In this document: piece after piece, positions 56,388 to 64,000 of the stretch
Layout: each line of letters starts with the position of its first letter
How positions within the stretch are numbered: position 1 is the first letter of the stretch
DNA from: Nephrocerus scutellatus
Taxonomy: Eukaryota > Arthropoda > Insecta > Diptera > Pipunculidae
NCBI GenBank assembly: GCA_947095585.1
Contig: OX352761.1
Coordinates: 50,332,019 to 50,396,018, forward strand
Length of the DNA: 64,000 nucleotides
Direction: 5' to 3'
Program-made: the position numbers and the translations under genes
The notes under the pieces: generated by a model
The model's database searches: none
Seen by the model: only the letters and a program-made list of their open reading frames with translations
What the model was told of the DNA's origin: nothing

Positions 56388-57901
56388 TTACTTAAAAATT
56401 TTGCCTTGATTAAATAAACGACCGTCCTTATCAACGCCAGTCCACGAAAAGTATTGTGCAACTAATTCCTTTGTTTTATCCGAAGAAGGATCCAATTTCG
56501 TCCAATTGTAACAATCATAATCAATCTGCCAGTCTGGTGATAAGGAAAAAACTAATTCCTGACCACGCCAAACCCAAACACCTGAAATTGTGCTGTTATT
56601 GTCTGCGCCAAAGAGACATACTGAAGCAAAAGCCTGCTTCCTCATCTTGTCCAACCGTTGGAACATTCCAGTTATTAAATTGCAGGACATGAAAACCTTG
56701 GCAAGTTCCTCGTTATATTTGTATTCACCAAACCAAATAGAATAGTGCTGAGGATCAAACTTATTCCAGAAGTATGAAGTTGAAACTGATTCATCCTCGT
56801 TAGAATAGACGCGCTTAAAATCGTCGAAATTGAAAGTCCCTTTCGGCATTGCATCAAAGGGATCCTTAGACTTTGGTTCCTGTGACAAAATCTCATCACA
56901 AATATCGGCTTCTTCGGGCTCAACCTTGGCTTTATGCATTTTAGCTGATTTTTCATTCTTCTTGGGTACACTGGCTGTTAAACAGCCCGTCTTGGCTTGG
57001 AATTCAGCGAACTTTTTATGATCAAAAGCCAAAGCGGTTTCACATAGAGTGAAATTATTAATTACAGCCTTAACTTGTTCTTGATTAAGAATTGTGACAA
57101 ACCACCGATTAACGTTACAGTATGGATCACGTACTCCTGGTTCCAAAACATACTGATACAAATGCAGTAAGCTACAAAAAACCACAATGTCAGCCAAAGT
57201 GATACGTTCTCCCACCAAAAAGGTTGAGTCAAGTAATTCCGTATTCAAAATATTTAAAAATTTAGTGCAGTCATTTTTTGCGCTGCTATTTTTGTTAAGA
57301 GGCATAATTCCGAGCAAAGGAAATACCCAACTACACGACGCAGGAACAATTTCGTTGTCGGCATAACTTAACCATTGTTGAACTTGAGCTTGTTTGAAGG
57401 CATCAGTTCCACCCCGCAATTGTTGGTTGCTTAAGAAATATGCAATAGCATTACTTTCAACGAGGTATTTTCCATCAACTGTTTCAAAAGCAGGAACCTG
57501 AAACACCAAAGGTAAATTGATTGCTTAATATTTAAGACCTTTTTTCAACACGTTTTGCAGTTGGTGAAGTTAAGAAAGTACATTGAAAGGGTGGATTTTC
57601 AGCTTACCTTGCCAGCTGGAAATTTTCTTAAAAACTCTTCAGAGATATTTGTTTTACCAAAAACAAAATCTGATGCAACTTTCACATTAGCTCCAGAGTA
57701 TTGAGCGGCAATAAGACCTTTTAAAGCTCGAAAGTTATCTGGATAAGTATAAAGCGTCTGGAATAAAGATTAACAAAGTTCAAATAAATATATAACTAAC
57801 GGTTGGCATTAACATTTTCATACAGAATATTGCAAAGTAATATTATGATGATTAAGATATAACAGAAACAAAATAATTAAAATACTTACCCCCAAAGCCA
57901 T
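56388..57901 (-). CDS. eEF1gamma: Translation elongation factor 1-gamma, three coding exons
   Basis: Coding exons on the minus strand: 57901-57890 (MALG), 57757-57608 (50 codons) and 57497-56388 (369 codons plus stop). Introns of 132 and 110 bp have GT/AG ends and are both phase 0. The 423-residue product has a GST-like N-terminal domain (about 2-80, with the VPAFE and ESNAI elements of the GST fold), a GST C-terminal domain (about 85-210), a charged linker (about 225-263) and the conserved eEF1-gamma C-terminal domain (about 265-423: [40 protein letters not shown]). The C-terminal domain is close to other insect eEF1-gamma. The GST part is more diverged, and the linker is shorter and less lysine-rich than usual. 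eEF1-gamma scaffolds the eEF1B nucleotide-exchange complex for eEF1A in the cytoplasm. All splice sites and the frame are intact, so it looks functional. It could be a diverged paralogue of the main gene. Confidence 0.92.
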
Positions 57902-57937
57902 TTTCTTTATATCTCCTACACAGGACAGGAACACATA

Positions 57938-57950
57938 GAAGACGGAAGAA
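57938..57950 (-). promoter_or_regulatory. Possible pyrimidine-tract (TOP/TCT-like) start region of eEF1-gamma
   Basis: The minus strand reads TTCTTCCGTCTTC about 40 bp upstream of the ATG. Translation-factor genes in animals commonly start transcription in such pyrimidine tracts. A nearby TGTCCTGTGTAG could instead be a 5' UTR intron acceptor. Inference only. Confidence 0.3.
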
Positions 57951-57957
57951 ATAAATT

Positions 57958-58504
57958 TGGTATAATTTAAATGTTGCTTGAAACGTCATAATTAAAACTG
58001 GTATAAATTATGAATCAGACAGCTAACATGTTTTCGCACATGTTTTGTTTTTATTAATAAATTAAATTCGCTGAACGAACGTTGGTCGTTAAGTAAACCA
58101 AACAAAAAAATATAGTAATAGTTTATATTCTGACCACCATAAAATATTTTTTTGAACGACAAAATTAATATTGTGACATATTAAGATGATGAAGATGTTG
58201 CCGTTACATGAAATTAAATTAAAAAAATAATATTTTCAGGTAATATGAAAACGCAGAATTATTTCAAACGTGATTTATATGAAAGGTGTATTTTATTTGC
58301 CGAAGAATAAGGAATTTAAATTTGAAAACCAGCAAAACAGCAGGTTTTCTTTTTCCAAAAAAGGAATAAGACAATGCAATTGTTGTTGTAATTCCTTATT
58401 ACTCGGCAAATAAAATTCAACTGGAGTTTATATCATGTGATGTGTAAAATTGTCCATTGCCTGAGAAACTAGTAATAAATTTATAAAAAATAAAACCAAA
58501 AAAA
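57958..58504. other. Upstream region of eEF1-gamma with an inverted repeat
   Basis: A/T-rich. It contains two arms of ~25 bp (58291-58315 and 58390-58415; TTTGCCGA, AATAAGGAATT) in inverted orientation around ~74 bp, which could fold into a hairpin. No reading frame of note. Confidence 0.6.
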
Positions 58505-58512
58505 TTACATGT

Positions 58513-59132
58513 GGGCGCAGCATGTTATTTTCTTTAAAATAATTATATATATATAATTTTCATGTTGCACTAAAAAGACCCATCTTCTGAAGAAAAATTT
58601 CTCTCTGCCAAAAAATTTATAATTTTAAAAATATATCATGGCGGACATGCCGTGAATTATTGTTGTAAAAATAACACTCTTGATTGACAATCCTTATATT
58701 TTTTTATTCGCTGAACCAAGTTTGCTAAATGTGATTTAAATGGTGCGAGGACATGTCCATATTCAAAACAATTCGCATTGAAGCAAATCTCATTTGCTTT
58801 GGCAAAGCCGGCTTGGCTTACAACAACAATTACTGTATTGCTTTGGCTAATACAGCTTGGCTTACAACAACAATCGCATGAGCATAAAGCCGAAAATAAA
58901 TCCAAAAAGTTTTTAGGATTTAAAACTAAAGCCATTTTTTAGTTATAGCGCTCACCGTAAGGCGGTGTTTTGTTTAACACACATAACAATTAAAATGCAT
59001 CGAAAATTCGAAGTCAAAAGCTGTAACTTTGTAAAGCTAAAGCCGGAACTATAATGCAATTTCGTCTCTTTACGCTAGTGTCAAAACCCGACGATGAACT
59101 GAGCGAATACAAAGAAAATGTATGCTGCGCCC
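58513..59132. mobile_element. MITE-like element with terminal inverted repeats
   Basis: Left end 58513-58535 (GGGCGCAGCATG...TTTTCTTT) and right end 59111-59132 (the reverse complement with one or two differences) enclose 620 bp without coding capacity. The family is unknown and no clear target duplication is visible (ACATGT left, ATAATA right). An open minus frame inside (58657-58935) is not protein-like. Confidence 0.55.
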
Positions 59133-59545
59133 ATAATAGAGTTCGCAATAGATTCGTTACTTTGGCAATCGATTAGATGTGCGCTGGCGAGCGCATTTTC
59201 TTAAGAAAACTTGACAGTTGTCATATGTTATTTCATTGTCATTGACAAAATTACATTATGGTCGGATGAGAAACTTTAGAAACTTTGGAAAGCATTTCGT
59301 TGGATTTTGACTTTAACGTAAGGTGGCGAAATTGCATTATAGTTGAGCCTTAAGCCGGCTTTGCCAAAGCAATACAGCAAAAAGCCGAAAATATATCCAA
59401 AAATCTTTAGGACTTAGAAACTAAAGCCATTTTATAGTTATGGTACTCACCGTAAGGCGGTGTTTTGTTTAACACATAAAAATTAAAATGCATCGAAAAT
59501 TTAAAGCCAAAAGCTGTTGCTTTGTAAAGCCAAGCCGACTTTGCC
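58888..59545. repeat. Direct repeat of a ~155-bp module
   Basis: The module with CACCGTAAGGCGGTGTTTTG (58953 and about 59448), TTAAAATGCATCGAAAATT and AAAAGCTGT occurs at about 58888-59045 and 59385-59540. TTTGCCAAAGCAAT recurs at 58797, 59358 and 59538. The second copy lies outside the MITE-like ends. Between them (59133-59380) nothing is recognised. Confidence 0.7.
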
Positions 59546-59974
59546 AAAGCAATAATTCTATATAAAATTTTCCCTTATTGTTCTAAAAAAAATTTGTAAC
59601 TCTGTATTTTTTTTATTTTTGTATGTATATGGCGAAATTAACGGAAATACCAAAAATAACACACTAAATAATAAAATGGATATATTTGCGTAAATAGTCA
59701 AACAGGTAAGCGTATTTTTTATTAAATGTAATTTAGTTTATGTGTTTTTTTATTATGTGATTTTAGGTGAACTTACTTATGTGGTGCCTTCAGTGCTTAT
59801 AACTCAAAAAATTATACGGATCTTCTACAGAATTACGCGAATCTCAATCCACAAGAATAGTGTGGAACCGACCCGCAGTTCTTGCCTTATTTGAGCATAT
59901 TTGTGTTAATTAAAAACAGATTCCAACTGCGACACTTAAATAAATGTAAGTGAAATCTCTTGTTGCTGTTGGGC
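59546..59974. other. A/T-rich DNA without genes
   Basis: No reading frame, RNA gene or repeat recognised. Confidence 0.55.
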
Positions 59975-60264
59975 AAAAACCCTAAGGAGACCCATAAAAG
60001 GCCTCAAAAGACCATCAGAAGACCCGCAACCCCCCCCCCCTCCCAAAAAATACGTCAAAAGACCACATAAAGTCCTTAAAAATGCGCCAAAAACCCAAAA
60101 GACCCTTATAAGACCCATAAAAGACAATCAAAAGACCCCCAAAACCAAAGAACAAAAAAAAACTTTCCCAAGCCCCAAAAAGACCTATAATACCCTCAAA
60201 AGATTCTCAGAAGACCCCCAAAAGACCCTGAAATACCCCCAAAAGGCCATCAAAAAACACCAAA
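59975..60264. repeat. Degenerate AAAAGACCC-type low-complexity tract
   Basis: Imperfect 10-16-bp iterations of AGACCC with A-runs (for example CCCAAAAGACCC, AGACCCATAAAAG) and a C-run at 60029-60040. It is strongly strand-asymmetric (almost no G-rich runs on plus) and directly abuts the diverged satellite. Confidence 0.75.
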
Positions 60265-60945
60265 AAGAGCATCCGAATTCCATACAAATCGGTGGAGAAA
60301 TGGCTTAGTTTCCAAAAATCCAGACCCTAATGACCCTGTCCCAGAATTTCCTTAGTAACAAATCTTTAGTCACATCTTTTCCCTACGTACCGAATGATAT
60401 ACAAATTGGTTGAAAAGTTGCTTAGGTCCCAAAATTCCAGACCCTAATAACCGTATCCTAGAATTTTCATAGAAACAAGTCCTACAGTCGTACCTTAGTC
60501 CTACATACCAAATTTCATAGAAATCGCTTGATAAATGGCTTAGTTCCCGAAATTCCAGTCCCTAATGACCGTTTCCCAGAAATTCCTTAGGAACAAGTCT
60601 AATATTCGCACCTTATTCCTACACACCGCATTTTATAAAAATTGCTTGAGAAATGGCTAAGTTCCCGAAATTCCAGTCTCTAATGAGCGTATTCCATAAT
60701 TTACAAAGGTACAAGTCTTATAGTCGCACCTTAGCCCTACACACCGCATTTCATAGAAATTGCTTGAGAAATGGCTAAGTTCCCGAAATTCCAGTTCCTA
60801 ATGAGCGTATTCCAGAATTTACAAAGGTACAAGTCTTATAATCGCACCTTAGTCCTACATACCGAATTTCATATAAATCGCTTGGGAAATGACTTAGTTT
60901 CAGAAATACCAGTCCCTCATAACCGTATCCCAGTACTTAAAATTT
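60265..60945. repeat. Diverged monomers of the 118-bp satellite
   Basis: Five to six tandem units. The same landmark before the ATTTCATA block falls at 60389, 60508, 60625, 60743 and 60861 (117-119 bp apart). The units keep TTCCCGAAATTCCAG, GCACCTTAGTCCTACA and ATCGCTTG but differ strongly from the 1.3-21.7 kb monomers (GACCCTAATGACCGTATCC for GACAATAATGATCATATT). Confidence 0.88.
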
Positions 60946-61230
60946 TAACACATTAGTTACAAATTATATACAAAATTAGTTACAAATTGAGAGCTCATGG
61001 CTTGTTGACAAATTTTATATTACTATAAATGATAAACATATTAGATTACCAAAAATTAAAATTATAAACATATTAGCTTACTAAAAATTAAAATCATAAA
61101 CATATTTGATTACTAAAAATAAAATTAAAAACATATTAGATTACTAAAAATTAAAATTATAAACATATTAGTTTTTTATATATATTTTCTCTCATCTACA
61201 ATTTTTGTTGATTTTTTTGGTATTTTAGGA
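60946..61230. repeat. 32-bp minisatellite and A/T-rich lead-in
   Basis: About four units of AAACATATTAGATTACTAAA plus an A/T tail at 61032-61170 (unit 32 bp). After it a pyrimidine-rich stretch ends TTTTGGTATTTTAG two bases before the next ATG, a possible splice acceptor. Confidence 0.75.
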
Positions 61231-62882
61231 ATGGCGGTCAGAAGAAGCGGTGACTTCTCGAAGACCAATATGACGGAATTTAATGTGTGTGCAATTTGTT
61301 GCGAAGGTTTCGGTGACCACCTTGAATTGGTTTCGACAAAGTGTAAACATGTGTTTCACAAATCCTGTATACTAGACCAGTACAGAAGGATACAACGTGT
61401 CCCCAATGTAAGGAAAGAGTCAGTTCGAAATCTCTTTCTCGGTTCTTAGCAAACCCTCAACGCGAAGTGCTCGGAACCCGGTTAATTCGTTAAACGACCA
61501 AGATCTATTAGGGGGACCAATTGATGAAGTCGGTAATCTGGCGGCGGGCTTGACTCAAGAGGACATTCTCCCCCACACACTAAATAGTGACGGAAAGCAT
61601 AAGGCGGTGCAGTTCACCGGTAGTTTGTTTAGTTTGATCGAAAATAATTCGAATCAGTGGAAACCGCTACTGATTTTAGTGTAGCGATTTCTAAAATCAT
61701 AGATGAACGAATCCAAATAGGATTTGTACAAATTCAACAAGCGATCACTGCATTGAGTAATGGTCTACAACAATTGGCCATACTCAGTAACCCAAATATA
61801 CAACCTGAACCGGAATAGCCTAGAGAAAGTATTCCGCCGTTATCGCAAAATCAACGAGGGATTTTGAACCCACCGTCGCGAGAAACTTATCGCCAACCAA
61901 GAGTTTTGGTCGTAGTAATCCAGATGTACAACCTGAACCGGAATGGCCTAGAGAAAATTTTCCGCCGTTATCGCAAAATCAACGAGGGCTTTTGAACCCA
62001 CCGTCGCGAGAAACTTATCGCCAACCAAGCGTTTCGGTCGCCTACAACGGCGGCATCCAAGCCGATCAACCTGTTGGGATTGAGGAGCGACCTCGTCCCT
62101 CGAAATATGCGTTGAGTAATACGAGTAAGGTTTCAAACATTATCCAAGGTTGGAACATTAACTTCAATAGTTCAGGGATATCAGCGGAGAACATAGTGAA
62201 CATAGCCATCTACTCTTTAACGGGACAACCAAAGAGTGGTATTGGAGATATACACGTTCCGTTGATAAAATTGCGTGGCATCCTCTTTGTGAGGCATTGA
62301 AATTACATTTCGAAAATCACTTGACTGACACCGACGTTAGAGAAATGATGAGGGACAGGAAACAAAAGGATAGAGAGCCTTTTGAGGTATTTTATAATTC
62401 ATTACTGGAACTTAGTGATCGGTTGCGTTACCCGTTAGGCGAAACGGAATTAATTGAGATAATCAGAAGGAATCTCCGACCACAGCTTCGACGGGAGCTA
62501 TTTTACTTACACATTAACTCGTTTTCTCAACTACGGCATTTGTGCCTTCGGAGGGAAACCCTGGGAGACGAATTAGGAGACAACGTTCTCGCCACCCATT
62601 CCTGACCCTATCGTAGACAGGTCAGTGAAGTGAAAGAAGAGGAAATACATAGTTATTAACGAAATAGGTAAACCACGAGTGGACTCTAGTTCGACAAAAG
62701 GTTGTTGGAATTGTGGTAAAGAGGGCCAACGATATCTTGACTGTGTGGCTGAGAGAACAGTTTTCTGTTATGGGTGCGGATTGCCAAATGTGTGCAAGCC
62801 AAACTGCGTAAGATGTAATCCGGAACACGGGCAGTCGGGTGCGAGCAGGAAGAGCAGCAGCTTCCGCGCAATACCAAATTAG
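61231..62882 (+). pseudogene. Gag of second Osvaldo-like element, with RING-type N-terminus
   Basis: ATG at 61231 (MAVRRS). Residues 20-46 give C-x2-C-x14-C-x-H-x2-H-x2-C (CAIC ... CKHVFHKSC), and ten residues later CPQC appears after a one-base shift (about 61400), completing a RING-H2-like eight-ligand pattern. A broken stretch follows, including a ~106-bp segment duplicated at 128-bp spacing (61798 and 61926). Then come capsid-like frames 61992-62300 and 62297-62605 (DREPFEVFYNSLLEL, IIRRNLRPQLRREL), and a knuckle region 62679-62882. The first knuckle has Gln for His (CWNCGKEGQRYLDC) and the C-x2-C-x9-C-x2-C motif is intact (FCYGCGLPN...CVRC). Several frameshifts make it a pseudogene. No LTR or leader precedes it. 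Confidence 0.8.
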
Positions 62883-63212
62883 GCGGCTGCCATCTGACTG
62901 ACAAACCTAAAGATTTGTCCCATTCCACCAAAACGGACTCCGTAAAGACCCCCAAACCAAACAGCCACCTTGCAGATGTGCAATAATATTAGTCCAAAGG
63001 AACCCTGTCGAAAATTGTATGAAAGACCTGGTTTCCTTCTGTACCAAACCGTATCATTTAAAACTAAGGGATTACCAGGCAGCAAAGAGTAGGATATTTA
63101 TTGAAAACCAAGTAAATTCCGTAGCAGTTATAGAGCCCAATCTACCTGATTCCCAAAAAGATCGACCCGCAGGCTTAGAAGTTTTTGGTCGAAAGTTATC
63201 CGCAATCGCAAG

Positions 63213-63710
63213 GTGCTAAGTGATTCAATATCGACTATCTATAAACGCGAGCACGACATAAGACCTTACGCTAAAGTGCATTTGCTTGGTAAGGTTATGT
63301 CCGGATTGCTGGATAGTGAAGTATCGATCTCGTGCCTCGGTGGCAAGGCGGCCAATATGTTTTTTAAGGAAAAGAAACCGTTTGCCAGATATCGCACCAC
63401 TGTAAAGACAGCAGACGGCGCGAATCAAAGTATACTGGGTAGTTTTAAAGCCGGTGTAACCTTCCGTAACCAAACGAAATCGGTAAACAAATTTCTAGCA
63501 CCAAGTTTATCACAGGAGCTCTATTTAGGAGTGGATTTTTGGATGACTTTTGATTTAGCACCCAGCATCGTAGGCGAGTTGGCGTTAGATACTAGAGCAG
63601 ATCTAGCGGAGTCACACTCACTTTCTTGTCAACAGACATCTCGTCTGCAAAGTGTCATAGCGGTATTTCCCTCATTTGCGAAACAAGGTTTGGGGAAACC
63701 AACATTTTAG
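63213..63710 (+). pseudogene. Aspartic protease of second Osvaldo-like element
   Basis: Retropepsin layout as in the first element: GLLDSEVSISCLGG, TADGANQ, ELYLGVDF. The catalytic Asp is kept (GAT, 63312-63314), but the invariant Gly of the D-S/T-G triad is Glu (63318-63320), so it is probably inactive. The spacer 62883-63212 is broken pol/gag-linker sequence with a minor open frame (63019-63219). Confidence 0.75.
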
Positions 63711-64000
63711 AGCATGTTATCGAGATCCACAAAGAAGCTAGACCCATTAAACAAAGATTTTCTCCAATCTCTCCTGCAATAGAGAAATTGACCATATAGA
63801 AATCGATCGCATGCTTAATCTAGGGGTAATCGAGGAGGCGCAAAGTTCCTGGAGCAGTCCAGTAGTTCTGGTTAGATAACCCAATAAAGTAAGATTATGT
63901 CTTGATTCTAGAAAAGTTAATAGTGTTACAGTAAAGGATGCTTATCTGCTCCTACAGATCGATGGTATCTTGAGTCACCTGCCGCAGGCTGAATTTATTT
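63711..64000 (+). pseudogene. Start of RT of second Osvaldo-like element, cut by window end
   Basis: Broken frames with the N-terminal RT blocks. LCLDSRKVNSVTVKDAY is seen from about 63896, equivalent to the region just before 27450 in the first element. Stops occur at about 63797 and 63876. It continues beyond the window. Confidence 0.75.

Noticed and set aside
58657..58935. Cysteine-rich 92-codon minus frame as a small secreted protein
   Set aside because: It lies over imperfect repeats (GCTTGGCTTACAACAACAAT) inside the MITE-like element and begins without a signal peptide.
60771..60956. 61-codon frame near the second Osvaldo-like element
   Set aside because: It is the satellite by-product frame in diverged monomers.
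1..64000. tRNA, rRNA or snRNA genes
   Set aside because: None recognised by eye. A covariance-model scan would be needed to exclude short RNA genes.

Overview
The window looks like repeat-rich, probably heterochromatic DNA from a fly (Diptera, most likely a brachyceran). I infer this from a fly-like eEF1-gamma gene with short phase-0 introns, an errantivirus (gypsy-group) element with the tRNA-Lys-type primer site of that group, Osvaldo/Ulysses-like Ty3 elements, an RTE-clade non-LTR element, and AT-rich intergenic DNA. Species cannot be fixed from sequence alone. Only one host gene is evident; nearly everything else is satellite or transposable-element sequence.

Layout. (1) 1-1289: short dispersed repeats, no gene. 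(2) 1290-21692: an array of a 118-bp satellite, roughly 155-160 monomers, with higher-order periods of 5, 6 and 7 monomers. It contains three embedded, identically truncated copies of an LTR. (3) 21693-29287: a decayed Osvaldo-like LTR retrotransposon made of a 1390-bp LTR, primer site, long leader, gag, protease, RT/RNase H and integrase. It has no 3' LTR and ends at a breakpoint followed by an inverted integrase fragment (29587-30057). (4) 30535-31111: a 264-bp tandem repeat of unknown identity, interrupted by (5) a full-length gypsy/errantivirus insertion on the minus strand (31112-38296) with two similar LTRs, a CGCG target duplication, a polypurine tract, a primer site, a gag-pol frame, integrase and an env-like frame. 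(6) 35492-53029: three tandem, almost identical copies of a 5846-bp unit. The unit starts inside the gypsy RT and carries gypsy gag-protease, one LTR, an Osvaldo-like LTR piece, jockey-like RT pieces and an RTE 3' end. (7) 52598-55640: the RTE-clade element itself (minus strand), with a ~197-bp-spaced repeat at its 5' end. (8) 56388-57901: eEF1-gamma, three coding exons on the minus strand. (9) 57902-60260: promoter side, foldbacks, a MITE-like element and low-complexity DNA. (10) 60265-60945: five to six diverged copies of the same 118-bp satellite. (11) 61231-64000: a second Osvaldo-like element (gag, protease, start of RT) running off the window.

How the parts relate. The satellite, its embedded LTR fragments and the diverged monomers near 60.3 kb show a satellite family that was invaded by an LTR element and then re-amplified with the insertion. 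The 5846-bp triplication copied a gypsy LTR together with an open gag-protease frame, so the locus holds three LTR-headed gag frames. The most unusual protein-level feature is an N-terminal RING-type zinc-binding pattern in the Gag of both Osvaldo-like copies, together with a CCHC knuckle region and a second, four-cysteine knuckle. All motif and homology statements come from reading by eye; no database search was run.
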